This document shows positions 1 to 7,583 of a stretch of 10,974 nucleotides of DNA, piece by piece. The first letter of the stretch is position 1. Every line of letters starts with the position of its first letter. The position numbers and the translations under genes were made by a program. Under the pieces are notes generated by a model. That model was not told the DNA's origin. It saw only the letters and a program-made list of their open reading frames with translations, and did not search any database. The DNA is from Clostridia bacterium (GTDB lineage Bacteria; Bacillota_A; Clostridia; Oscillospirales; CAG-272), in the NCBI GenBank assembly GCA_017462445.1, contig JAFTRB010000173.1, forward strand, positions 1-10,974. The letters run 5' to 3'.

Positions 1-615
1 AATGCATAAACCTATGATAACAGAGCCAAGTCCTGAGAATATGCCTTTTAGCAGCACGATTTCCAAGGGATCTTTCGCCGAGAGCTTTCTTGTGCAGTTA
101 TTCTCAATGCCCCAACAAACACACGCAAGAAGGATAAACAACGAGCCAAAGGAGAACCTGAGGCTGGAGATATCCTCAAAGGACAAAAGGGCGCAGGATA
201 GGGTAACAAATACTATTCCCACCCAGAGCCTTCCGCTTATTCTCTCCTTGAAAACCATAAGAGAAATAAGAGCGATTGCCACGATTTCAAAATTATTTAA
301 GAGCGAGGCATTTGCGGCAGTGGTGCCGGACAGCCCCAAAAGCAGAAAAATCGGTGCCGCAATATCCAAAACTATCATAGCAACGGTGTAGGGCAAATCC
401 GCCCTGCCGATTTTCTCCTCTATTGGCTTTTTTGAGGTAGCGCGACGAACAAGAGCAACCACCGCCATTCCAAGACCTGCTCCTATGTACAGAACCCCTG
501 CCATAAGCGTGGGCGGCATATAATCCAGCAAAAGCTATGAAAACGGTGAGTTAATTGCATAAAGAGCCGCCGCCAATATGGCAAAAAGCACTCCAATTGT
601 TCTATTGCTTTTCAT
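1..615 (-). pseudogene. EamA/DMT-family transporter, disrupted and cut by window edge
   Basis: Remnant of a drug/metabolite-transporter (EamA) membrane protein, the family that moves small metabolites across the cytoplasmic membrane. It starts at ATG 615 behind a GGAG site, 10 nt after the stop of the M20 gene, so the two form an operon. Translation gives a first helix (about residues 7-25) and then an in-frame TAG at 537-535 (codon 27), where family members usually continue FSKLLLDY. The frame then reads on through a PPTLMAG segment and later helices to LDIAAPIFLLFG. At the CCCC run 334-337 the frame shifts by +1. The shifted frame restores family-like sequence (GLSGTTAANASLLNNFEI, then a CWGIENNCTRKLS segment) without a stop to the window edge. 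There are therefore two independent lesions, a nonsense substitution and a one-base insertion. The homopolymer indel could be a sequencing error; the TAG is less easily dismissed. Family assignment is firm; inactivity is likely. Confidence 0.8.
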
Positions 616-625
616 CCTTACTCCA

Positions 626-1828
626 TTATCCCTCTCTTGTATCCGACAGGCGGGCTCTGTCCATATCCACTCCGCCCTGGTAATCGAGGACAAGCTGAAC
701 CATTGCGCGAACTCCCGAAATCAAGGCATCCTCGCTGATGTCAAAGTCATTGTGATGCGCCGATGCGGTAATTCCCCTTTCGGCATCCCCCGTTCCAAGC
801 CTGAAGAACACTCCCGGGATAACCCTCGCATAATGGGCGAAGTCCTCCGAGCTCATCATGCAGGGGAATGGGGCTACATTTTCCTCACCGTTCGCCCTCT
901 TTAGTGACTCGATAACAAGCTCAGAAAGATAGGGGTTATTATAAACCGAGTCGGATTTCAGCGGTCCATAGGTAGTGATGGTAGCACCTGTCTCGGCGGA
1001 AAGGCTGCTTGCAATCTGCTCGATTCTACCCCAGATATACTCGCTGACAGAGCGGGAGAAGGTGCGAATTGTACCCGTCATAGTCGCCCCTCCAGCCACA
1101 ACATTATGGGTTGTGCCGGCATTCAGGGTGCCTATGGAGCAAAGGCGCCTCTCCATAGGAGCAATCTCGCGGTTCAAAACCAGCTGAATATCATTGTAAA
1201 GGCGGACCGCCACAGCCAAGGCATCAATGCCTGTGTGAGGCTGAGCGGCGTGGGCGCTCCTGCCTACAATTTCAATCTTGAAATGCCTGCTGGTTGCCTG
1301 GGACTCGCCCGGGCATACTCCCATTACACCACTCTTAAGCGAATTGGTGACGTGCTGGCCAAAAATAATATCCACATCATCAAGGACACCGTTGTCAACC
1401 ATCATACGGGCGCCGCTTCGCATTCCCTCCTCGCTGGGCTGAAACAGGAGCTTTACCTTACAGGCAAGCTGGTTCTCCATCCCCTTCAGCACCCTGGCTA
1501 CACCAAGCAGTATTGCGGTGTGGGCATCGTGACCGCAGGCGTGCATAAATCCCTCTCTTTTGGATTTGTAGGGAGTATCCACCTTTTCGTTCATTCTGAG
1601 AGCATCCATATCCGCCCTTAAGGCAATGGTAAAGCCGGCCTTCTCGGGATTGATGTATCCGACAACGCTCCCCTCGCCATACTCCTCGGTATATGGAATT
1701 CCATAAGTCTCCAGCTCCCTTTTTACAAGAGCCACGGTCACGGGCAGATCAAAATCCACCTCGGGATACATATGTATTTCCCTTCTCAGCCCGATAACAT
1801 ATTCCTTAGTTTTATTAAACATATCCAT
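626..1828 (-). CDS. M20 family metallo-amidohydrolase (N-acyl-amino-acid/hippurate hydrolase type)
   Basis: Predicted cytoplasmic zinc hydrolase that cleaves an N-acyl group from an amino acid or related amide. About 400 residues, normal for the family. From ATG 1828: RADMDAL at 71-77, HACGHDAH at 96-103 (metal-binding Cys98 and His100), FQPSEEG ending at 135 (Glu133 catalytic, Glu134 ligand), GQH at 157-159, a dimerisation-domain HAAQPHTGIDAL segment, and a C-terminal MSSEDFAHY motif. The frame is open back to a GTG at 1864, but that codon lies inside the predicted promoter (1855-1883), so transcripts should start downstream of it. ATG 1828 has GGAGG at 1844-1840, 11 nt away; ATG 1822 is an alternative. 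The family includes hippurate hydrolases, aminoacylases and N-acetyldiaminopimelate deacetylases; Cys in the HACGHD motif and the bacterial length fit the hippuricase-like group, but the substrate is unknown. First gene of an operon with the broken transporter, which might have handled its product. Confidence 0.92.
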   Translation of the reverse strand: MDMFNKTKEYVIGLRREIHMYPEVDFDLPVTVALVKRELETYGIPYTEEYGEGSVVGYINPEKAGFTIALRADMDALRMNEKVDTPYKSKREGFMHACGHDAHTAILLGVARVLKGMENQLACKVKLLFQPSEEGMRSGARMMVDNGVLDDVDIIFGQHVTNSLKSGVMGVCPGESQATSRHFKIEIVGRSAHAAQPHTGIDALAVAVRLYNDIQLVLNREIAPMERRLCSIGTLNAGTTHNVVAGGATMTGTIRTFSRSVSEYIWGRIEQIASSLSAETGATITTYGPLKSDSVYNNPYLSELVIESLKRANGEENVAPFPCMMSSEDFAHYARVIPGVFFRLGTGDAERGITASAHHNDFDISEDALISGVRAMVQLVLDYQGGVDMDRARLSDTREG

Positions 1829-1854
1829 TTTATTAAACGCCTCCGTCTTGTTCA

Positions 1855-1883
1855 ATTGTAGCACAAATACTTTTCTCTGTCAA
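1855..1883 (-). promoter_or_regulatory. Sigma-A promoter of the M20 operon
   Basis: On the minus strand, TTGACA (1883-1878) and TACAAT (1860-1855) are separated by exactly 17 nt, with TG one base before the -10 (extended -10). This is a full -35 consensus and five of six for -10. Expected transcription start is near 1848, giving a leader of about 20 nt containing the GGAGG site. Confidence 0.85.
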
Positions 1884-1905
1884 CCAACTCACACCAAAAG
1901 GGCAA

Positions 1906-1940
1906 AGAGAAAAGCCTGTCCAAGAATGCTCGGAAAGGCT
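1906..1940 (-). terminator. Rho-independent terminator of the XRE gene
   Basis: Seven bases past the TAA of the XRE gene the minus strand forms a hairpin with 12-nt arms (1940-1929 and 1924-1913), one mismatch, one G-T wobble and a CATT loop. It is followed by TTTTCTC. It ends the XRE transcript before the M20 promoter begins. Confidence 0.75.
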
Positions 1941-1947
1941 AATAATC

Positions 1948-3009
1948 TTATTTTTCCAACTCGCTCGCGCCTGACCTTTCGCGGATAGCGCCAACCAGAA
2001 GAAATACAACCGCCAAAGCCAAAAGAGCCAGGGCAACGATCAGGTGTATATTGTTTTCAAGCGTTTTGTCCACCGCCCACACCGAGAAATCTGCCTTAAG
2101 GATATTTGCCTGGTCAAGCTCCTTTTGCAGAGCAGGATCATCCAACCTGATAAGCATCGGGGGCAGATACAGGAAGCAGTTAATCAAAAAGAGAATAATG
2201 CCCGTCTTGAAAAAACCGTTTATCCGCAACAGTCTTACAGAAAGCAGGATATTCAGGATTGCATATACCACTGCCAGGATGGGAAGGGCTATGGTAAAAT
2301 ACCACCAGCCTCCGGCATATCCGTTTGAAACGGTAAACCAATTAATTACAATAAGTAAAATGTTAGTTGCGATAAAATCGACGGCAATTGAAAGAAAATC
2401 ATTCCATTTACGAACAGACTTAAATATATCAAGGCAGGCTATGTAAATCGGAGCAAATATGTAAACAAGCCCAACCAGCACAGAAATCACCGCCACCCAG
2501 AACCAGCTCCCCGAGGTATAAATACAGCACACTCCAAGAAGAACGACAAGCGCCAAATATTCTATAAGGGGGAGAAGCACCAGTCTGTTTTTATTCAGAA
2601 GCTTCGGCAAATTGGTAAAGGAAAAGGCAAGAGCCAGCGCAGAAAGTACGATCCAAAACCAAGATAGGGTGCGATTTACCGCCAGATTGCAAATAAAGCA
2701 GGTCAGGAGCGCTACCCCATACCCAATATAGAAGAACAAATCCCAAAAGAGCGATAGCGCGCGCCATTTCCTTGCCTGCGCCTTTTCGCTTCGTGCCCCC
2801 TCGTCTACACTTGCGGTTATCAGCTCATGCTCGGTAACTTCAAGTATCTGCGCAAGCCTTGGCAAGAGTGATATATCAGGTCTGGCAGCATTTCCCTCCC
2901 ATTTGCTTACCGCAGACTCCGAGACAAACAGCATTTGCGCAAGCTCCCTTTGGGTTAAGCCCTTTTGTTGGCGCTTCATTTTCAAAAATTCGCCAAAATT
3001 GTTTTCCAC
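1948..3009 (-). CDS. XRE-family HTH regulator with multi-pass membrane C-terminal domain
   Basis: Membrane-anchored transcription regulator, 353 residues from the GTG at 3009. Residues about 5-62 form a Cro/C1-type helix-turn-helix with the usual signature (LTQRELAQMLFVSESAVSKWE). A charged linker follows (66-82), then eight hydrophobic segments at about 86-108, 115-133, 143-163, 169-191, 205-227, 234-256, 266-286 and 321-341, and a short charged tail. The GTG is chosen because GGGAGG (3023-3018) sits 8 nt upstream and the promoter starts transcription near 3034. The more upstream in-frame ATG at 3102 lies before that promoter. Proteins of this layout are common in Clostridia and are thought to sense the membrane or small ligands, but the signal is unknown here. 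Monocistronic. Palindromes at the promoter suggest autoregulation. Confidence 0.9.
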   Translation of the reverse strand: MENNFGEFLKMKRQQKGLTQRELAQMLFVSESAVSKWEGNAARPDISLLPRLAQILEVTEHELITASVDEGARSEKAQARKWRALSLFWDLFFYIGYGVALLTCFICNLAVNRTLSWFWIVLSALALAFSFTNLPKLLNKNRLVLLPLIEYLALVVLLGVCCIYTSGSWFWVAVISVLVGLVYIFAPIYIACLDIFKSVRKWNDFLSIAVDFIATNILLIVINWFTVSNGYAGGWWYFTIALPILAVVYAILNILLSVRLLRINGFFKTGIILFLINCFLYLPPMLIRLDDPALQKELDQANILKADFSVWAVDKTLENNIHLIVALALLALAVVFLLVGAIRERSGASELEK

Positions 3010-3029
3010 GATCCAATCCTCCCGTAGAT

Positions 3030-3041
3030 TTGATATATCAA
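3030..3041. promoter_or_regulatory. 12-bp palindrome at the XRE transcription start
   Basis: TTGATATATCAA is a perfect palindrome overlapping the last base of the -10 box and covering the expected transcription start. A repressor bound here would block initiation. The XRE protein itself is the obvious candidate, by inference only. Confidence 0.45.
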
Positions 3042-3068
3042 TTATAGCACACCGCCGCAGTTTGTCCA
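3041..3068 (-). promoter_or_regulatory. Sigma-A promoter of the XRE gene
   Basis: Minus strand TGGACA (3068-3063), 16-nt spacer, perfect TATAAT (3046-3041) with an extended TGC just upstream. Predicted start near 3034, leaving a leader of about 25 nt to GTG 3009. Confidence 0.78.
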
Positions 3069-3091
3069 CAGCCCTTCCCAAATTCCAAGGC

Positions 3092-3106
3092 TTGAATATC
3101 ATTCAA
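3092..3106. promoter_or_regulatory. Inverted repeat upstream of the XRE promoter
   Basis: TTGAAT-ATC-ATTCAA, six-base arms around three bases, lying 24 bp upstream of the -35. Its outer TTGA...TCAA halves match those of the palindrome at 3030-3041, and the two centres are about 63.5 bp apart, close to six helical turns. It could be a second operator or, in RNA from the upstream gene, a weak hairpin. Confidence 0.35.
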
Positions 3107-3134
3107 CAGCAATTTGCAGCGAGTAGTGTAAATA

Positions 3135-3986
3135 TTAGTTGACATCTATGGAATATCTTGTTTCGGTCTGCCACACATTGCCCGCCTTCACATCGGCGCC
3201 ATTACAAATAACAAAATACATCTTGTTATATCTGCCTCCGCGGTTGTCGGTCAAGAGGAATGCATCTCCCCCCACAAGGCTCGGGTAGGTAGGCACGGAC
3301 ATAGAGAAGCGAACGCCGCTCTCCTCGCCATACACGCAAGCCGACCTTGCCCCTGCCACCAGGCCGTAGCTCTCAATGGCAACCCGTGGCTCGCTGTCAA
3401 CATCGGTATATACACGGTCGGTCAAGGTCTTAAGCGGCGGCATCATCGCCATATAGGAGGAGCAGAGGCGGTAGTCGCCAAGCCACTCTACCTTCTGCAA
3501 AAGGGCTACCCCCTCGGCATTTATAATATACTCCTTGCTGTGCTTAAGCACGGCAACGGAAGGCTCATTCGGGTCATATCCCACCGACTCCACACAAATC
3601 TGCATTTCATCGAACGCCACCCTGTCAACAAGCGACTCAATGTCGGCATCCACCCCATCTTTTTTTGCTTTTATTGCGGAAAAATGCTCGTCGCCGTGGG
3701 CGAAGCCACCGACAAAATCGCACCGTCCCTCAAGCCTTAGCGCCATATCCCATTCAGCCCCATCGGGTGTCAGCTCCTTTTTCTTATCAAAGCTGTCATC
3801 TACCCAATACGCCTTGCCAAGCCTCCAGATATCCGCATTCCTCCCGGCGCTAACCGTGTGGACAAGGTTGTAGTTTACATACCCCACAGCTGTGGGAATA
3901 TAGATCCTGAGTCCGCCTACGGCATCCTCGAAGGATACCCCTCTATCATATTGGCAATAGCATTTCCGTTCCCCAATCTTCAACAT
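3135..3986 (-). CDS. Hypothetical protein, 283 residues, probably all-beta
   Basis: I do not recognise this family. ATG 3986 has an AAGGGGG ribosome site a few bases upstream; stop TAA at 3137-3135. There is no signal peptide or membrane helix, so it is predicted cytoplasmic. The sequence is rich in short alternating hydrophobic stretches, aromatic residues (many Tyr and Trp) and Gly/Asp turns, with no long helices, which suggests a beta-sandwich or beta-propeller-like fold. Notable stretches are YIPTAVGYVNYN (29-40), a centre rich in Asp and Val, and a C-terminus with Tyr, Cys and Trp-Gln-Thr-Glu-Thr near the end. The C-terminal pattern loosely recalls beta-sandwich carbohydrate-active proteins, but no catalytic motif is identifiable, so no activity is assigned. 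It stands alone, with its own promoters and a strong terminator from the previous operon upstream. Confidence 0.8.
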   Translation of the reverse strand: MLKIGERKCYCQYDRGVSFEDAVGGLRIYIPTAVGYVNYNLVHTVSAGRNADIWRLGKAYWVDDSFDKKKELTPDGAEWDMALRLEGRCDFVGGFAHGDEHFSAIKAKKDGVDADIESLVDRVAFDEMQICVESVGYDPNEPSVAVLKHSKEYIINAEGVALLQKVEWLGDYRLCSSYMAMMPPLKTLTDRVYTDVDSEPRVAIESYGLVAGARSACVYGEESGVRFSMSVPTYPSLVGGDAFLLTDNRGGRYNKMYFVICNGADVKAGNVWQTETRYSIDVN

Positions 3987-4029
3987 TTTCCCCCTTATTG
4001 CAATCCTGCGACCGCAGAATTAAATATAC

Positions 4030-4057
4030 ATTATATGCAAGCGCATTTTCCAATCAA
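4030..4057 (-). promoter_or_regulatory. Proximal promoter of the 283-residue gene
   Basis: Minus strand TTGATT (4057-4052), 16-nt spacer, TATAAT (4035-4030). The start would lie near 4023, with a leader of about 37 nt. Between it and the ribosome site is a small inverted repeat, CTGCG-AC-CGCAG (4006-4017), that could be an operator or a leader hairpin. Confidence 0.55.
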
Positions 4058-4090
4058 GCCAAAGCTCAATCGGGCCTCGCGCCCTCCTTG

Positions 4091-4119
4091 ATTATATCAC
4101 TTATCTCTACCAAATGCAA
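4091..4119 (-). promoter_or_regulatory. Distal promoter of the 283-residue gene
   Basis: Minus strand TTGCAT (4119-4114), 17-nt spacer, extended TGA plus TATAAT (4096-4091). The same GTGATATAAT string recurs in the promoters at 9824 and 10634. It lies just past the operon terminator and would give a leader of about 98 nt. Confidence 0.55.
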
Positions 4120-4136
4120 TACCGACTTATATAGAA

Positions 4137-4164
4137 AGGCCTGCCCGAGCGCCCGGGCAGGCCT
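4137..4164 (-). terminator. Terminator of the four-gene operon
   Basis: Perfect 11-bp GC-rich hairpin (arms 4137-4147 and 4154-4164, six-base loop) 54 nt after the AraC stop, followed on the minus strand by TTCTATATAA. The other strand reads GATATATTTTT after it, so it may work weakly in both directions. Confidence 0.8.
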
Positions 4165-4218
4165 GATATATTTTTCCTGATTACCTCCAATCAGCACAGG
4201 GTTATCGTAGCTCTGAGC

Positions 4219-5085
4219 CTAGCTATCGGCTCCCTCTCTATAGCTCCTCGGTGTCACTCCAAGCTCTCGCCTATAAAGCCTGCAGAAATAGCTCACATCC
4301 TCAAAGCCCGAGAGAAGCGCAATTTCATTAACCGATTTGTTCGTGCTTCTCAGCATATTGCTTGCAATCCTAAGCCTGTAAGAATTAAGATAATTGATCG
4401 CGCTCTGACCGGTTGCCGCCTTGAATATACGGCAGAAATGATACCTGCTTATATTACATACCGATGCCAGACTATCAATGCTTAAGCGCCCCGAAGAATA
4501 CTCATCGCGTATCATTCTGATAGCAGGCTCGATTACGGGATAATATCTCTGCATTTCCGCACCCGAGGTTATCTCCCCCTCCTCAATTCCCTCTCTTAAA
4601 AGGATAGCAAAAAGCTCGGATATGAGGCCTATTATTGCCAGCCTTGACGCAGGCATAGCCTCATCCTTTTCTTGCATTATCCGCTCCATAAGCTCCTGCA
4701 TACGAAGGTTCCCCCGTATCTGTGTTTTGAACCTGGCACATTTGCCGAAAACCGTATGTCGCAAATTTATATCAGCACCGACTATCCCATCAAAGAAGTC
4801 AAGCCCAAGCATTATAAGACAGTATTTACCCTTCCTCTGTCCTCCGTAATCAATGGTTGCGTGGATTTCGTAGGGGTTTATGATTATTATATCCCCCTCC
4901 TCTGCCCGAACCGTATCCTCGCCGATAAGCAGGGTTGACTCACCCTCATAAAAATACTTTAGCTCTATCGCCTCGTGCAAGGCCTCTCTCGCGCTCTCAA
5001 TGCTGTCAACCGCCGAGGCGCGGTGAGTACGAATTGTTACGGGAAAGGACCTGTCCTCAAAAAGAATGCTGTCCGTATCTTTCAT
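4219..5085 (-). CDS. AraC-family transcription regulator with N-terminal cupin domain
   Basis: DNA-binding regulator of 288 residues. The N-terminal half (about 35-85) has the cupin ligand-sensing pattern with EEGDIIIINPYEIHA, typical of sugar-sensing AraC members. The C-terminal half (about 180-283) carries two helix-turn-helices: LSIDSLASVCNISRYHFCRIFK and VNEIALLSGFEDVSYFCRLYRR, ending in the family's LGVTPRSYR. ATG 5085 follows AGGAGG at a short, usable distance. Last gene of the four-gene operon, 33 nt after the aminotransferase. Cotranscription with the enzymes suggests it responds to their substrate or product and controls the promoter at 8545-8573, where candidate sites are visible. 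The ligand is unknown. Confidence 0.93.
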   Translation of the reverse strand: MKDTDSILFEDRSFPVTIRTHRASAVDSIESAREALHEAIELKYFYEGESTLLIGEDTVRAEEGDIIIINPYEIHATIDYGGQRKGKYCLIMLGLDFFDGIVGADINLRHTVFGKCARFKTQIRGNLRMQELMERIMQEKDEAMPASRLAIIGLISELFAILLREGIEEGEITSGAEMQRYYPVIEPAIRMIRDEYSSGRLSIDSLASVCNISRYHFCRIFKAATGQSAINYLNSYRLRIASNMLRSTNKSVNEIALLSGFEDVSYFCRLYRRELGVTPRSYREGADS

Positions 5086-5118
5086 AACCCCTCCTTCGCT
5101 AACGGGCGCCTACCGCCT

Positions 5119-6456
5119 TTATTTCCCCCTTGCCTCGTCATTATCGGTTCCAAACCATCTGCCCCCCACATCCCTCTCGGTGTCCCCGGGCAGAAGCTCG
5201 CGGTAATTTTCGGCAACCTTGCGGAAGGCATAGGCATATTTTTCTATCCACTCCTTATCGAAGTGCTTGAACCAGGGAACCTGGAAGCATAGCCTATCAA
5301 GCGAGGGGGCGCACAGCGCATCATCCTCCCTTACATCTCGCCCGGCAAAGGCAATCCTCGAGGGTGCCTCCGTGCCATAGAGATTATAGTCATGGAAAAG
5401 CCTGTGGGTATGCAAGCAATAGTTTCCACCGTCCCAGCATTTGTCAAAGCCCTCGGCTCTTACCGCCTCGCAGAAGCGCTTGACCGAAAGACCTCCCAGC
5501 TCCTCGGGGTGATAGGTGCCGTGGGGAGCATACCAGCCCGCCATATTCGAGCCCGTCGACTCGTCAACCCTGATAGCGCGTATCCCCGGCACCCCCTCAA
5601 GAAGATCCCAGAAATAATTCATTGCCCGTCTGATTTCAAGGCAGCGCTCGTCATAATACTTCAGCTGAACCCTCGCCATAGCCGTGCATAGCTGATTGGC
5701 TCTGCCCTTACAGCCACCCAGGGCAATATTGGAGTAGCCCCACAGCTCCTCGCTCTCGGTTATATAGCTCGGGTTATTGCGCTCATAGTGCGCATATGCC
5801 ATCGCCCTCTCATACAGCCTTCTTTGGTCGGTGACAAGCACGCCAAGCTCGCCTGCGGCAAAGGACTTCTGGCTCATCAGCGACATTGCCGCCACATCTC
5901 CAAAGCTACCAAGCCTCTTGCCCTTATACATACCGCCCTGGGCGTGCGAAACATCCTCAATGACATACAAATTGTGCTTTCTTGCTATCTCCATTATTCT
6001 GTCCATATCCGCAGGGTAAGCGAAATAATGAACAACCATAATGGCCTTGGTATTCTCTGTTATACAGCGCTCAATATCGTCAGGATCTATGGAGAGATTT
6101 TCATCTATATTGCAGAAAACGGGGGTTGCCCCGAATTGCATAGCCTGCGTAATGCTTGCCCAATAGGTCTTTGTCGGACAGATTATCTCGTCTCCCATTC
6201 CAAGTCCTATCGCAAACATAGCCGCAGTTAATGAAAGCGTTCCGTTGCAGTAGGCAACGGCATATTTGCTCCCCTGCCAAAGTGCAAACTCCTCCTGGAA
6301 TTTTTCGGTTATCTCAATCCCTGAATAGAGATTGTTGCGGATGACATAGAGCGCTGCCTCCTCATCCTCCTCGGTGATTATCGGCCAGCCAAAGAGGTAA
6401 TCCTTCGGCTCATTTTGTATAGCAGGTGTACCGCCTAAAAGCGCAAGCTCTGACAT
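5119..6456 (-). CDS. DegT/DnrJ/EryC1/StrS-family PLP aminotransferase
   Basis: Fold-type I PLP enzyme of the sugar aminotransferase family, which moves an amino group from glutamate or glutamine onto a keto-sugar or keto-cyclitol. 445 residues, longer than the usual 370-400, with extra sequence towards the C-terminus. Visible features: NGT at 71-73 (phosphate-binding turn), DEIICPTKTYWAS (89-101), IEDVSHAQG with Asp168 that contacts the PLP ring nitrogen, and MSQKSFAAGELG with Lys197 as the Schiff-base lysine. All key residues are present, so it is probably an active transaminase rather than a dehydratase, which has His in place of Lys. ATG 6456 has AGGAAGGA upstream. It sits 37 nt after the Gfo/Idh/MocA gene, whose product would supply the ketone. 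The substrate is not readable from sequence. Confidence 0.92.
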   Translation of the reverse strand: MSELALLGGTPAIQNEPKDYLFGWPIITEEDEEAALYVIRNNLYSGIEITEKFQEEFALWQGSKYAVAYCNGTLSLTAAMFAIGLGMGDEIICPTKTYWASITQAMQFGATPVFCNIDENLSIDPDDIERCITENTKAIMVVHYFAYPADMDRIMEIARKHNLYVIEDVSHAQGGMYKGKRLGSFGDVAAMSLMSQKSFAAGELGVLVTDQRRLYERAMAYAHYERNNPSYITESEELWGYSNIALGGCKGRANQLCTAMARVQLKYYDERCLEIRRAMNYFWDLLEGVPGIRAIRVDESTGSNMAGWYAPHGTYHPEELGGLSVKRFCEAVRAEGFDKCWDGGNYCLHTHRLFHDYNLYGTEAPSRIAFAGRDVREDDALCAPSLDRLCFQVPWFKHFDKEWIEKYAYAFRKVAENYRELLPGDTERDVGGRWFGTDNDEARGK

Positions 6457-6493
6457 ATTCCTTCCTTTCTTTTATAGCTGACATTTTCAATAG

Positions 6494-7504
6494 CTAATCC
6501 CTCGGGGAAAGCTCATAAATTCTCTCAATGGTTTTTATTGCCGCAAGTCCATCGTGGGCGGTGGATACAAGCTCCTCCTCGCCATTTATGGCTCCGACAA
6601 AGTTCTTATACTGCAGAAGGTGGGAGCCGTGTTGCATTTTTGTCGGGTCAGACGCCGAGCCTAAGGACACCGCAACCTCCCTGTCGACAAGCATTTTCCC
6701 GTCTATATACAGCTTTTCTATGTGGAGGTCGGAAATAACCGCATAGCCCCTTGTGCCGTGAATTTCTATCCTTCTTCCAAAGCCCGGGGTAATCGAGGTT
6801 GCCGCCTCCACCGTGCCTATTGCACCCGAGGGGTATTCCAAGAGAGCCAGGGCGGTGTCCTCAACCTCAATAGTGTGAACAAGCGTTTTCACCCTGGAGG
6901 AGAGAACCCTCGGTACACCGAGAAGATAATGCATAATGTCTATGCCGTGTATTCCCTGGTTCATCAGCGCACCGCCACCATCCATAGCAACCGTGCCTCT
7001 CCAGGGGCTAGCCTCAAAATAGGATTTATCACGCCAATATTTCATAGAGAGATTGCATAAAACAAGCCTTCCAAGCGAGCCCTCCTCAATCAGCCTCTTT
7101 ACAAATTGAATATCCTTTGAAAATCGCATCTGGAATACAACGCTTAAAAGCTTATTCGATTTTTCCGCCCTTCGGCAAAGCTCCTCTGCATCGGCAGCCG
7201 TGAGCGCCATAGGCTTCTCCAGTATGATATGCTTGTCTGCAAGAAGGGCCCTTGTCGCCTGCTCCTTATGCATTCCGCTCGGCGTGCATATTGCGATAGC
7301 GTCAATATCTCCGTCAAGGAGCATTTCCTCATAGCTTGTATATGCCTTGGTGCCGTATTCCTCGGCTATTTTCTTAACACGGCCCCCGTCATTGTCGCAA
7401 ACCGCTATAAGCTCGCCATCCTCAAGCTCATCGATAGCCCTTATGTGAACACGCCCGATATTGCCACAGCCAAGCACGCCGAATTTTATTTTTTTCTTTT
7501 CCAT
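6494..7504 (-). CDS. Gfo/Idh/MocA-family NAD(P)-dependent oxidoreductase
   Basis: Oxidises a hydroxyl of a sugar, sugar phosphate or cyclitol (or runs in reverse) with NAD(P). 336 residues, normal for the family. Rossmann domain first: GVLGCGNIG with GxGxxG at 12-17, an acidic end of the second strand (CDND, 36-39) that favours NAD over NADP, and EKPMA (96-100) with the catalytic Lys97. The C-terminal beta-sheet domain carries GGGALMNQGIHGIDIMHYLLG with His186 and Asp189. The residue at 182 is Asn where many relatives have Asp. ATG 7504 has a modest GAGG-type site. Second gene of the operon, 79 nt after the amidohydrolase, 37 nt before the aminotransferase. Pairing with a DegT enzyme points to formation of an amino sugar or aminocyclitol, or its reverse. 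Confidence 0.93.
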   Translation of the reverse strand: MEKKKIKFGVLGCGNIGRVHIRAIDELEDGELIAVCDNDGGRVKKIAEEYGTKAYTSYEEMLLDGDIDAIAICTPSGMHKEQATRALLADKHIILEKPMALTAADAEELCRRAEKSNKLLSVVFQMRFSKDIQFVKRLIEEGSLGRLVLCNLSMKYWRDKSYFEASPWRGTVAMDGGGALMNQGIHGIDIMHYLLGVPRVLSSRVKTLVHTIEVEDTALALLEYPSGAIGTVEAATSITPGFGRRIEIHGTRGYAVISDLHIEKLYIDGKMLVDREVAVSLGSASDPTKMQHGSHLLQYKNFVGAINGEEELVSTAHDGLAAIKTIERIYELSPRD

Positions 7505-7583
7505 AAAGCCTCTGTTCTTCTCTCAGGGGAGCGATTTCCTGCCCCTTGGCGTCCCCGAGATTATCCATTATGCCATCGCCAAA

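Noticed and set aside
334..340. Programmed frameshift in the transporter gene
   Set aside because: The needed shift is +1 at a G run with no slow codon or stimulatory structure, and an upstream nonsense codon already disables the gene.
535..537. TAG read as an amino acid (stop recoding) in the transporter
   Set aside because: The same gene also has a frameshift, no recoding machinery or structure is seen, and TAG serves as an ordinary stop at 6494-6496.
1106..1621. 171-codon plus-strand open frame
   Set aside because: It lies wholly antisense within the M20 gene, has no family resemblance or clear ribosome site, and the antisense gene carries all catalytic motifs. The same applies to the other plus-strand frames.
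1833..2036. 67-codon minus-strand frame overlapping the XRE gene end
   Set aside because: It spans the XRE terminator and the M20 promoter and overlaps a well-supported gene in another frame.
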